From an uncultured Eubacterium sp. (GTDB taxonomy: Bacteria; Bacillota; Clostridia; Lachnospirales; Lachnospiraceae): 64,000 nucleotides of DNA. The DNA lies in assembly GCA_900552795.1 (NCBI GenBank), contig USBB01000004.1, forward strand, positions 49,239-113,238. Reading direction: 5' to 3'. Numbering within the stretch: position 1 is the first letter of the stretch; each line of letters begins with the position of its first letter. Below the pieces are notes generated by a model that saw only the letters and a list, made by a program, of their open reading frames with translations, was not told where the DNA came from and ran no database searches. The translations under genes and the position numbers were made by a program. Of the stretch, positions 53,252 to 61,245 are shown piece after piece.

Positions 53252-53647
53252 ATGAATATCGGACTGATTGCCCATGATTCAAAGAAAAAACTGATGCAGA
53301 ACTTCTGTATAGCATATAAAGGAATTCTTAATAAAAATCAATTATTTGCTACAGGTACTACAGGAATGTTAATAGAAACTGCTACTAATCTTACTATACA
53401 CAAATTTCTTGCAGGTCATCTTGGCGGAGACCAGCAGCTTTGCGCCCAGATAGAAAACAATCAGTTGGACTTAGTTATATTTTTACGTGAAGCAGTTAAT
53501 CCAAAGATTAACGACCCTGATTCAAATAACATATGTAAATTATGTGATATGTACAATATTCCAATCGCAACGAACTTAGCAACAGCGGAATTGCTTATCA
53601 AGTCGCTTGAGCGTGGCGATATGGAATGGAGAGAAATTTATCAATAA
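53252..53647 (+). CDS. mgsA: Methylglyoxal synthase-like protein with altered active-site loop
   Basis: A 131-aa protein of the MgsA fold, expected to turn dihydroxyacetone phosphate into methylglyoxal. LIAHDSKKK, the ATGTTGMLI phosphate loop and GGDQQ with the catalytic Asp are kept. The loop that reads DPLNAVPHDPD in E. coli reads EAVNPKINDPD here, so the position of the active-site His is Asn. Activity may be reduced or changed. TTGGAG before ATG 53252 decides the start. rodA-mgsA adjacency is common in Clostridia. Confidence 0.85.
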   Translation: MNIGLIAHDSKKKLMQNFCIAYKGILNKNQLFATGTTGMLIETATNLTIHKFLAGHLGGDQQLCAQIENNQLDLVIFLREAVNPKINDPDSNNICKLCDMYNIPIATNLATAELLIKSLERGDMEWREIYQ

Positions 53648-53653
53648 ATTTTA

Positions 53654-53693
53654 TTAGCCGGCAAGCAATCATGCATAAAGCCGGCTAATTTTT
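53654..53693. terminator. Bidirectional terminator between mgsA and the DUF378 gene
   Basis: TTAGCCGGC (53654-53662) pairs with GCCGGCTAA (53680-53688); T-run after on the + strand, A/T-rich on the other side, between convergent genes. Confidence 0.85.
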
Positions 53694-53727
53694 GGTGGTT
53701 TAACCATAAGAACAATTCACAGAACTA

Positions 53728-53946
53728 CTATACAGATTCGTGTGACATATCGACTATTCGTCCATATGCGCTTACAAGATATAAACCACAAATACCTACT
53801 ACAGCATAGATTATTCTGCTTATCCAACCAAACCCACCAAACAAAAATGATACAAGGTTAAAGTTGAAAAAGCCTATTAATCCCCAATTTATCGCACCTA
53901 TAATTACTATGGTGAGTGCTGTATAATCAATGATTTTTGAATTCAT
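53728..53946 (-). CDS. DUF378 membrane protein
   Basis: A 72-aa membrane protein on the minus strand, with two helices and the DUF378 signature GAINWGLIGFFNFNLVSFLFG. The end (YAVVGICGLYLVSA) is also typical. AGAGGAGG is seven or eight bases before its ATG. Function unknown. It is divergent from the hlyD-like gene and convergent with mgsA, one of only two minus-strand genes here. Confidence 0.87.
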   Translation of the reverse strand: MNSKIIDYTALTIVIIGAINWGLIGFFNFNLVSFLFGGFGWISRIIYAVVGICGLYLVSAYGRIVDMSHESV

Positions 53947-54034
53947 ATTATACCTCCTCTTGATTTGGTATAATAATATTATTTGTTTTTTTTATTAAAT
54001 TATTTTGGAAATTTTTTCTTTCTGAGGTGTATGT

Positions 54035-55453
54035 ATGGATAAACGCAGGCAAAGACCAAAATCCCGACAGACAAAAAAGATTGTTAAATACAGACGAAAG
54101 CCCAAAATTGCAGTTGCGATTTTTGCGCTAGTATTAGTATATGTTATATCTTTCATTTTTATTTATTTATCAAAATCAAAAGTAAGAACTTACGAAGTTG
54201 AATCCGGAACCCTGACTACAAATGCGGGTTTTACCGGAATAATTATAAGAGATGAGACTGTTTATAATTCTGAGTATTCAGGAAACATTAACTATTATCA
54301 AAAGGAAGGAAGCCGTGTAAAAGTCGGAGATACTCTCTATACAGTTGATGAAACCGGCAGAGTTTCTGAAATATTGTCACAATATAATACATCAAATGAA
54401 AATTCACTTTCAAAAGAGAGTCTTGCAACAATAAAATCAATGCTTGGAAATTTCCGAACAGATTATAATGGCAACAATTTTGATGAAATTTACAACCTTA
54501 AAGCTGATATTAACGCCACAGTCCTTCATGCAATGAATGAAAGCATTATGGAAAATCTTGATGATATCATTTCAAAAACCGGAAGTGAAAACCTGTTTAG
54601 AACAATTAATTGTGAAAATACCGGAATTATAGCTTATTATATTGATGGCTTTGAGGAGCTTACATGTGAGACAGTAAAAGCGGAAGATTTTAATACATCC
54701 ACGTATGAAAAAACAAATCTTAAATCCGAAAAGCTTATTGTTTCCGGCAATCCTGCATATAAACTGATTAACAGTGAAGATTGGTACATAATGATTCCTT
54801 TAACAAAAGAAGATATTGATTTATATGATTTAGCTGACAAAGATGCAGTATCAATAAAAATTAAAAAAGATAATATAAGTACAACTGCCAATTTTTCAAT
54901 TATAAATTCAGGGGACAAATATTACGGAAAAATAAGTTTAAACAGATATATGCTTCGCTATGCTACAGAGCGTTTTCTTGATATTGAGATAGGAACTGCA
55001 TCTGACAGCGGTTTAAAAATTCCCGCATCGGCTGTCACAGAAAATGAATTCTACACAATACCGAAAGAATTTCTTACAAAGGGCGGCAACAGTAATGATT
55101 ACGGATTTATATGTGAAAGCTACAATTCTTCCGGAGAAGCTGTCGTAAAATTTGTAGCTGCTGATATTTACAAAAGCACAGATGAGCTTTGCTATGTAAG
55201 CAAAAAAGATTTTGAGTCCGGTGCAACTATAATTATGCCTGACTCATCAAAAAAATATACAGTCGGACCTGTTGACAAATTAAAAGGTGTCTACTGTATC
55301 AATACAGGTTATACTTCATTTAAGCTTATAGATATTATTGACCAGAATAACGAATACTATATAGTAAAAAAAGGAATTTCGCATGGAATTTCAACATATG
55401 ACAGAATACTTCTCGATGCTTACAATTATAGTGACAATCAAATGATTTATTAA
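54035..55453 (+). CDS. HlyD-like membrane adaptor protein
   Basis: A 472-aa protein with a basic N-terminus, one membrane helix (about residues 25-47) and an extracytoplasmic region that starts like HlyD/biotinyl-lipoyl adaptors: TYEVESGTLTTNAGFTGIIIRDE, then YQKEGSRVKVGDTLYTVDETG. A helical hairpin (about 115-180) follows and then a strand-rich C-terminus. No ABC transporter genes are next to it. Such genes regularly stand before yggS and sepF in Lachnospiraceae, which hints at envelope or division rather than export. Function unproven. Confidence 0.75.
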   Translation: MDKRRQRPKSRQTKKIVKYRRKPKIAVAIFALVLVYVISFIFIYLSKSKVRTYEVESGTLTTNAGFTGIIIRDETVYNSEYSGNINYYQKEGSRVKVGDTLYTVDETGRVSEILSQYNTSNENSLSKESLATIKSMLGNFRTDYNGNNFDEIYNLKADINATVLHAMNESIMENLDDIISKTGSENLFRTINCENTGIIAYYIDGFEELTCETVKAEDFNTSTYEKTNLKSEKLIVSGNPAYKLINSEDWYIMIPLTKEDIDLYDLADKDAVSIKIKKDNISTTANFSIINSGDKYYGKISLNRYMLRYATERFLDIEIGTASDSGLKIPASAVTENEFYTIPKEFLTKGGNSNDYGFICESYNSSGEAVVKFVAADIYKSTDELCYVSKKDFESGATIIMPDSSKKYTVGPVDKLKGVYCINTGYTSFKLIDIIDQNNEYYIVKKGISHGISTYDRILLDAYNYSDNQMIY

Positions 55454-55469
55454 AAACGGAGTGAGAATA

Positions 55470-56165
55470 ATGATTAAAGAAAACATTGCTGAGGTTTTAA
55501 AAAATATAAATGACGCATGCAAAAGAACGGGACGAAATCCTGATGAGGTAACACTTCTTGCAGTAAGCAAAACTAAACCCGTATCAATGCTTGAAGCAGC
55601 CTACAGCTTAGGTATAAGGGATTTTGGTGAAAACTACGTGCAGGAGCTTACCGATAAGATAACTCAATGTTCTGACGATATAAAATGGCATATGATAGGA
55701 CATTTACAGCGCAATAAAGTAAAATATATAGTTGGTGACGTATACCTCATTCATTCTGTTGATTCCTTAAGACTCGCCGAAGAGATAAGCAGAATTTCTG
55801 TCAAAAAAAATGTATGCTCCGATATCCTTATAGAGGTAAACGTGGCAGAAGAGGACAGCAAGTTTGGTATAACCATTGAAAATGCCATAAGTGTAACGGA
55901 AGATATTGCTAAACTTTCCAATATTAGGATACGCGGACTTATGACGAGCGCTCCATACGTTGAAAATGCCGAAGATAACAGAAAATATTTTAAACAATTA
56001 AAACAATTATATGTTGACATAAATACAAAAAACATTGATAATGTTCATATGGATGTTTTGTCCATGGGAATGACAAATGATTATATCGTGGCTGTTGAAG
56101 AGGGGGCAACTATTGTAAGAGTTGGAACAGGTATCTTTGGCGCACGTAATTATAATAAATTATAG
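55470..56165 (+). CDS. yggS: PLP homeostasis protein YggS/YlmE
   Basis: A 231-aa single-domain fold type III PLP-binding protein involved in vitamin B6 and amino-acid balance, with no known catalysis. The PLP lysine is K34 in LLAVSKTKP. FGENYVQE, WHMIGHLQRNK and the C-terminal LSMGMTNDY and VRVGTGIFG are all typical. GGAG at 55458-55461 supports ATG 55470 over GTG 55461. Next to sepF, as in the ylm cluster of Gram-positives. Confidence 0.94.
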   Translation: MIKENIAEVLKNINDACKRTGRNPDEVTLLAVSKTKPVSMLEAAYSLGIRDFGENYVQELTDKITQCSDDIKWHMIGHLQRNKVKYIVGDVYLIHSVDSLRLAEEISRISVKKNVCSDILIEVNVAEEDSKFGITIENAISVTEDIAKLSNIRIRGLMTSAPYVENAEDNRKYFKQLKQLYVDINTKNIDNVHMDVLSMGMTNDYIVAVEEGATIVRVGTGIFGARNYNKL

Positions 56166-56176
56166 GAGATGTAAAA

Positions 56177-56734
56177 ATGAGTATTTTAGATGGCGTAATT
56201 AATGTATTTAAGCTTCAGAATGATGATGACTTTGATGAATACGACGATTATGATGAATACGACGATGATGATGAATTTGAGGAAGAAAAGCCTTCTGCAA
56301 GAAAGAAACTTTTTTCAGGTACAAAGAAGCAGACTAATGATTACGATGACGAAGAGCTTCCTGCTTCTCGTTCATATGAAAAACCAAAGTCTTCATCAAG
56401 AAAGGTTGTTCCGATTAAAGCCAGCTCTTCACGAGGTCTTGAAGTAGTTGTTATACGCCCTGAATCAATGGAAGATGCAAGCGAAATCACTGATACGCTT
56501 TTAAGTGGTAAAGCAGTTGTTCTTAATCTTGAGGGCATACATGTTGAAATAGCTCAAAGAATTATCGATTATTCTGCCGGTTCATGCTACGCAATGCGCG
56601 GCAATCTTCAGAAAATCACAAGCTACATATTTCTTGTAACACCGCCTAACGTTGACATTTCAGGTGATATTCCTGAACTCGTTGCCGGAGGTATTGATTT
56701 ATCAACATTTAATAAAAATGACCTTAAAATCTGA
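56177..56734 (+). CDS. sepF: Cell division protein SepF
   Basis: A 185-aa FtsZ-membrane linker. The N-terminal amphipathic membrane helix (ILDGVINVFKL) is followed by a striking acidic Asp/Glu/Tyr repeat (about residues 15-38), a Ser/Lys-rich linker and the DUF552 core (about 92-178: VVVIRPESMEDASEI onward, with SGKAVVLNLEGI and GSCYAMRGNLQKI). GGAG precedes the ATG. Terminator downstream. Confidence 0.94.
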   Translation: MSILDGVINVFKLQNDDDFDEYDDYDEYDDDDEFEEEKPSARKKLFSGTKKQTNDYDDEELPASRSYEKPKSSSRKVVPIKASSSRGLEVVVIRPESMEDASEITDTLLSGKAVVLNLEGIHVEIAQRIIDYSAGSCYAMRGNLQKITSYIFLVTPPNVDISGDIPELVAGGIDLSTFNKNDLKI

Positions 56735-56746
56735 TGATTTTTTAAT

Positions 56747-56782
56747 CACCACCTGTGGCTTAAGCTGTAGGTGGTAATTTTT
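56747..56782 (+). terminator. Terminator of sepF
   Basis: ACCACCT (56748-56754) pairs with AGGTGGT (56769-56775), further pairing inside, then ATTTTT. Confidence 0.7.
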
Positions 56783-56807
56783 AAAAATAAGGAGAATAGA
56801 GAGTTTT

Positions 56808-57899
56808 ATGTCAGAAACAATAACAGTGCATTATAATGACAAACCAATTTATGATATCGTAATAAGAAATGATTTTGATAAGCTTGCAGAATGTGTAAGC
56901 AATTTAGGGATAAGCGGACGTAAGCTTTGTATTATAACGGACAGCAATGTAGCTCCGCTGTACGCAGACGAAGTAAAAGCACTTCTTGAAAATACAAACA
57001 ACCGCGTATTTGTATTTACATTTAACGCAGGAGAGGAAAATAAAAATCTTGATACCGTTCAGGATGCATATGAATTTCTGATTCAGAATAAATTTGACAG
57101 AAAAGATATGCTTGTAGCTCTCGGCGGAGGAGTAGTAGGTGATCTTACCGGATTTACTGCTGCAAGCTATCTAAGAGGAATTGATTTTATTCAAATTCCT
57201 ACAACACTGCTTGCACAGGTTGATTCAAGCATCGGCGGCAAGACCGGCGTGGATTTCAGAGCTTACAAAAATATGGTCGGAGCATTCCATCAGCCTAAGC
57301 TCGTATATATGAATATAGACACACTAAATTCTTTAAGCAGTCGCCTTTTTAACTCGGGCTTTGGAGAGATAATTAAACACGGTCTTATTAAAGACAAGAC
57401 TTATTACGAATGGCTTAAGCAAAATGTTTCTAATATTAAAAACCGGGAACCTGAAGTGCTTGAGGAAATGGTAGCAAAGAGCTGCAATATAAAAAGATGC
57501 GTCGTAGAGCTTGACCCTACTGAAAAAGGTGACAGAGCACTTCTTAATTTCGGACATACACTTGGACATTCCATTGAAAAGCTTATGGATTTTAAGCTTT
57601 ATCATGGCGAATGTGTTGTACTCGGAATGATTGCAGCATTAGATATAAGCCGCGAAAAAGGATTTATAACTGATGATGAATACAGTGAAGCTATAGATAT
57701 GTTTAAATCCTACAGCTTTCCTCTCAATGTAACCGGAATATCGATTGATGATGTTGTAAAGGTTTCGAAAAATGATAAAAAAATGGATGCCGGGCGCATT
57801 AAATTTATTTTATTAAATAAAATAGGCAATGCTTACATAGACACTGAAATTGACGACAATATGTTAAGGCAGAGTCTTAAAACAGTCGTAATTAACTGA
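56808..57899 (+). CDS. aroB: 3-dehydroquinate synthase
   Basis: A 363-aa NAD- and metal-dependent enzyme of the shikimate pathway (DAHP to 3-dehydroquinate). NAD-binding GGGVVGDLTGFTAASYLRGI is at about residues 105-124, PTTLLAQVDSSIGGKTGVD follows, and the metal ligands are in FGEIIKHG, FGHTLGHSIE and YHGECVVLG. Length is normal. No other aromatic-pathway gene is adjacent. Likely heads a unit with lspA and rluD. Confidence 0.95.
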   Translation: MSETITVHYNDKPIYDIVIRNDFDKLAECVSNLGISGRKLCIITDSNVAPLYADEVKALLENTNNRVFVFTFNAGEENKNLDTVQDAYEFLIQNKFDRKDMLVALGGGVVGDLTGFTAASYLRGIDFIQIPTTLLAQVDSSIGGKTGVDFRAYKNMVGAFHQPKLVYMNIDTLNSLSSRLFNSGFGEIIKHGLIKDKTYYEWLKQNVSNIKNREPEVLEEMVAKSCNIKRCVVELDPTEKGDRALLNFGHTLGHSIEKLMDFKLYHGECVVLGMIAALDISREKGFITDDEYSEAIDMFKSYSFPLNVTGISIDDVVKVSKNDKKMDAGRIKFILLNKIGNAYIDTEIDDNMLRQSLKTVVIN

Positions 57900-57913
57900 A
57901 AGGTATATAATTA

Positions 57914-58465
57914 ATGGATAATTTTGATAACAATAATAATCATAATAAATATTACAGTAAACGTCAGTTTATAAGCCTGTTTTTATTTTTATGCATTGTA
58001 ACTTTGCTTACAGTATTTGATCAGATAACAAAAATACTTTCTGATATTTATCTTAAAAACCAAAAACCTGTTTCCGTAATTGACGGAGTATTTGAACTTC
58101 ACTATCTGGAAAACACCGGAATGGCATGGGGAATGTTAAGCGGAGCACGTCCAATATTTATTTTACTGACTGTTATTGTATTTTTGATAATAGTTTATAT
58201 AATCTATAAAATGCCGCTCACAAAAAAATATACTCCTGCATTCATCGTCTTAAATCTTATTGGTGCAGGTGCAATCGGTAATTTTATAGACAGACTTTTT
58301 TTAGGCTATGTAAGAGACTTTCTTTATTTCAAATTAATTGATTTTCCTGTCTTTAACGTGGCAGACTGCTATATAACTATAGGAATAATTATTTTTGCAA
58401 TCCTTATTCTCTTTATATATGACGAAAAAGATTTTGCTTTTCTTAAGTTTAAAAAGAATAAATAG
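57914..58465 (+). CDS. lspA: Lipoprotein signal peptidase (signal peptidase II)
   Basis: A 183-aa membrane aspartic protease that cleaves prolipoprotein signals. Four helices are seen, with DQITKIL, LHYLENTGMAWGML, the GAIGNFIDRL and VFNVADCYITIG motifs carrying the two catalytic Asp. A polar Asn-rich N-terminus precedes the first helix. lspA next to an rluD-type gene is a standard pair. Confidence 0.95.
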   Translation: MDNFDNNNNHNKYYSKRQFISLFLFLCIVTLLTVFDQITKILSDIYLKNQKPVSVIDGVFELHYLENTGMAWGMLSGARPIFILLTVIVFLIIVYIIYKMPLTKKYTPAFIVLNLIGAGAIGNFIDRLFLGYVRDFLYFKLIDFPVFNVADCYITIGIIIFAILILFIYDEKDFAFLKFKKNK

Positions 58466-58467
58466 GC

Positions 58468-58482
58468 AGCAACAAAGTTGCT
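58468..58482 (+). repeat. Short hairpin before the rluD ribosome site
   Basis: AGCAAC-AAA-GTTGCT, then AAAGAATGGAGATTACT and the ATG. The palindrome core equals that before apt (16764), and the AATGGAGATTACTATG tail equals that at 20095-20110. Confidence 0.65.
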
Positions 58483-58499
58483 AAAGAATGGAGATTACT

Positions 58500-59429
58500 A
58501 TGCACGGACAAATAATTCGTATTACTGTTGATTCAAATGAGGACAATCAAAGACTCGATAAATATCTTGCGGATGAATTTGACGGATATTCACGTTCATT
58601 TATACAAAAAATAATTAAAGACGGAAATGTATCAGTTAACGATAAAATTGTTAAAAGCAATTATAAAGTAAATCACCACGACACACTTTGCATAAATTTT
58701 CCGGAACTTTCAGAACCTGAAATAGCGGCCGAAAACATACCTCTTGACATACTTTTTGAGGATGACGACATAATAGTTGTAAACAAGCCGAAAGGCATGG
58801 TTGTGCATCCTGCGGCAGGACATTATACACACACTCTTGTAAATGCTTTAATGTACCATTGTAAAGATAACCTTTCGGGAATTAACGGAATATTAAGACC
58901 TGGAATTGTACACAGAATTGATATGAATACTACGGGCGTTTTAGTCGTATGTAAAAATGACTATGCACATAATAAAATTGCCCAGCAGCTTGCAGTTCAT
59001 TCAATTACAAGAAAATATAATGCGATATGTTACAATTCATTTAAAGACGAATCAGGAACTGTTGACGCACCTATAGGGCGCAGTAAAATTAACCGCAAAA
59101 AAATGGCTGTTGATACCGAAAATGGCAGAAGAGCAGTTACACATTATAAAGTCCTTGAAAACTTAGGTAAATTTTCCTACATAGAGTGTCAGCTTGAAAC
59201 CGGCAGAACACACCAAATCAGAGTTCACATGAGCAGCATAGGACATCCTCTGCTTGGTGATGACGTATACTGTAATGCCAAATCACCATACAATCTTTCC
59301 GGTCAGACACTTCATGCGCGGGTTTTAGGCTTTATTCACCCAAGAAGCAACGAATATATTGAATTTGAAGCACCACTTCCTGATTATTTTCAAAGAGTTC
59401 TTCTTGATTTAAAAAAGAATAATAAATAG
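58500..59429 (+). CDS. rluD: RluA-family pseudouridine synthase (RluD-like)
   Basis: A 309-aa pseudouridine synthase. An N-terminal S4 domain (RLDKYLADEFDGYSRSFIQKIIKDGNVSVN, about residues 15-45) precedes the RluA catalytic domain with VVNKPKGMVVHPA and the catalytic Asp in IVHRIDMNTTGVLVVCK (about 141). ETGRTHQIRVHM is also present. The sequence after the Asp (MNTTG) differs slightly from the common KDTTG. ATG 58500 is set by GGAG at 58490. The target positions in 23S rRNA cannot be read from sequence. Confidence 0.92.
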   Translation: MHGQIIRITVDSNEDNQRLDKYLADEFDGYSRSFIQKIIKDGNVSVNDKIVKSNYKVNHHDTLCINFPELSEPEIAAENIPLDILFEDDDIIVVNKPKGMVVHPAAGHYTHTLVNALMYHCKDNLSGINGILRPGIVHRIDMNTTGVLVVCKNDYAHNKIAQQLAVHSITRKYNAICYNSFKDESGTVDAPIGRSKINRKKMAVDTENGRRAVTHYKVLENLGKFSYIECQLETGRTHQIRVHMSSIGHPLLGDDVYCNAKSPYNLSGQTLHARVLGFIHPRSNEYIEFEAPLPDYFQRVLLDLKKNNK

Positions 59430-59460
59430 TTTGAAAATTATAAGTATTAATAAGAATTAT

Positions 59461-59489
59461 TTGCATTTTCACATCATTTATTATATAAT
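59461..59489 (+). promoter_or_regulatory. Promoter of the cytidylate-kinase-like gene
   Basis: TTGCAT at 59461-59466, spacer 17, TATAAT at 59484-59489. Confidence 0.7.
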
Positions 59490-59541
59490 ATTTTATATTA
59501 ATAAGGCTTGAAATTTTAACGGACGTAAGGAGGTTGTTATT

Positions 59542-60174
59542 ATGGATGAAAGAACAGTTATTACTATCGGCAGAGAATTTGGCAGCGGCGGACATGAGAT
59601 AGGTACTAAGCTGGCTGAGCGTTTAGGTATCAAATGTTACGATAAGGAATTACTTGAGATGGCAGCAAAGCAGAGTGGTCTTTGTCAGGAGCTTTTTGCA
59701 TCGCAGGACGAAAAACCTACTAACAGTTTCCTTTATTCGTTAGTAATGGATACCTATTCTTTAGGTTACACTAACTCATATGTCGATATGCCTATTAATC
59801 ACAAAGTTTTCTTAGCACAATTTGATACGATTAAAAAGCTTGCTGAAAAAGAATCATGTGTTATCGTAGGACGTTGTGCCGATTATGCTTTGGAGGATAA
59901 TCCATTTGCAATCAGCGTATGGATTAAAGCTGATTTAGAGCATCGTATCGAAAGAATTAAGAAATTATATGAACTTTCTGATTCCAAGGCTGCTGATTTA
60001 ATTCAAAAAACTGATAAAAGAAGAGCAAGCTACTATAATTATTATTCAAGCAAAAAATGGGGCGAAGCTAAGAGCTATGACTTATGCTTAGACAGTGGTG
60101 AGCTTGGTATTGATGGTTCTATTGAACTTATCTTAAAATACATTGAACTTAAAGAAAAGAATTTCAACAAGTAA
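59542..60174 (+). CDS. Cytidylate-kinase-like family protein (AAA_26)
   Basis: A 210-aa P-loop protein. Walker A-like ITIGREFGSGGHEIG is at about residues 7-21, followed by LAERLGIKCYDKELLEMAAKQSG, IVGRCADYAL, and a lid region with KTDKRRASYYNYYSSKKWGEA. This is the cytidylate-kinase-like group frequent in gut Clostridia, distinct from true Cmk. Substrate not known. AAGGAGG precedes the ATG. Own promoter. Confidence 0.88.
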   Translation: MDERTVITIGREFGSGGHEIGTKLAERLGIKCYDKELLEMAAKQSGLCQELFASQDEKPTNSFLYSLVMDTYSLGYTNSYVDMPINHKVFLAQFDTIKKLAEKESCVIVGRCADYALEDNPFAISVWIKADLEHRIERIKKLYELSDSKAADLIQKTDKRRASYYNYYSSKKWGEAKSYDLCLDSGELGIDGSIELILKYIELKEKNFNK

Positions 60175-60203
60175 TATATGTTAAATTACTCAAAAAGGTA
60201 TGT

Positions 60204-61166
60204 TTGGTTTCTATGAGTTTTGAATATAAAAAAATTAAGAAACTTGATATTAAAAAATGGCTGTCAGGAAGCAATTCTAAGATTTATGCAATCATTTTAG
60301 TTGTTTTTCTGACAGCTGTTATTTTTATGCTCTCTACTTTTTTTTCTGCAGCTAAAAATGAAAACAATAATACCGAAACTTCATCATCAACATCTAACGA
60401 AGAGACAACAACTAAAGCAAATGATTCATTTGTATTAAAAGATCAGTCATATATGATTAAAATAAATAAAACAAATAATTTTGGCACAATCTATTCATTA
60501 GATTCTTCAAATAATTACAGCATTGTTGAAAGGGTATTTCTATGTTCAGTTAATCCTGATATAAAAACCGGAAAAACCAAAATTAATGAAAAATCAATCT
60601 GGCGTTCTTTTTCAGCCAATACTAACGTACAGTATGTATCAAAGCTTGATAATGGCACATTTCTTCATTCAGTTCCATACAAAACACAAGATATATACAA
60701 TATTAATGTAGAAGCATATAACAAATTGGGAACTCCGTCTAATTTAGGATATATAAGCATGCAGTCAGCAGATGCGCGTTGGATTTATGAAAACTGCGGC
60801 ATTAACATATCAGTTGAAATTTATGAGGACAGCGCTGAAACTTTACCATCTGATTTAAGCGAATTTGAAACTATATCAAACAATTTCGGATATGATCCTA
60901 CAGATTTAGAAATAAATAAAACAAAAGTTGAAACTCGTATAAACTATATGACAGGTACAGATGACTGCACAATAAGTTTAAATAGTCATTTCAATCCAAT
61001 GTCAGGAGTATATGCAGTCGATATAAATGGAAATGATATTTCCTCATACATAAAATGTACCGGTGAAGTAGATACCTCAAAAACCGGCAGGTACAGACTT
61101 ATTTACTACCTTTCAGATAAATACGGTACAGAGCTGGCCTATTACAGGTACGTTACAGTTGAATAA
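60204..61166 (+). CDS. Degenerate L,D-transpeptidase-like (YkuD) membrane protein
   Basis: A 320-aa protein with a membrane helix (about residues 28-50), a Ser/Thr/Glu-rich linker, a YkuD-like domain (about 75-215) and a C-terminal Ig-like strand domain. FLHSVPY, EAYNKLGTPSN and DARWIYENCG align by eye with L,D-transpeptidases, but the catalytic SHGC(V/I)R is replaced by SNLGYIS around residue 183: Cys, His and Arg are all missing. It may bind wall without cross-linking. AAAGG lies five bases before a TTG at 60204; ATG 60213 is the alternative start. Confidence 0.7.
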   Translation: MVSMSFEYKKIKKLDIKKWLSGSNSKIYAIILVVFLTAVIFMLSTFFSAAKNENNNTETSSSTSNEETTTKANDSFVLKDQSYMIKINKTNNFGTIYSLDSSNNYSIVERVFLCSVNPDIKTGKTKINEKSIWRSFSANTNVQYVSKLDNGTFLHSVPYKTQDIYNINVEAYNKLGTPSNLGYISMQSADARWIYENCGINISVEIYEDSAETLPSDLSEFETISNNFGYDPTDLEINKTKVETRINYMTGTDDCTISLNSHFNPMSGVYAVDINGNDISSYIKCTGEVDTSKTGRYRLIYYLSDKYGTELAYYRYVTVE

Positions 61167-61188
61167 TATAAAGAATTTATGATATACT
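61159..61188 (+). promoter_or_regulatory. Promoter of putP
   Basis: TTGAAT at 61159-61164, spacer 18, TATACT at 61183-61188 with TGA before it. A TTCGTA/TACGAA palindrome follows in the leader at about 61196-61214. Confidence 0.6.
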
Positions 61189-61245
61189 AGTTACATTCGT
61201 ACGATTTATACGAAAACTACATTTTACAAAGGAGACACTTTAAAT

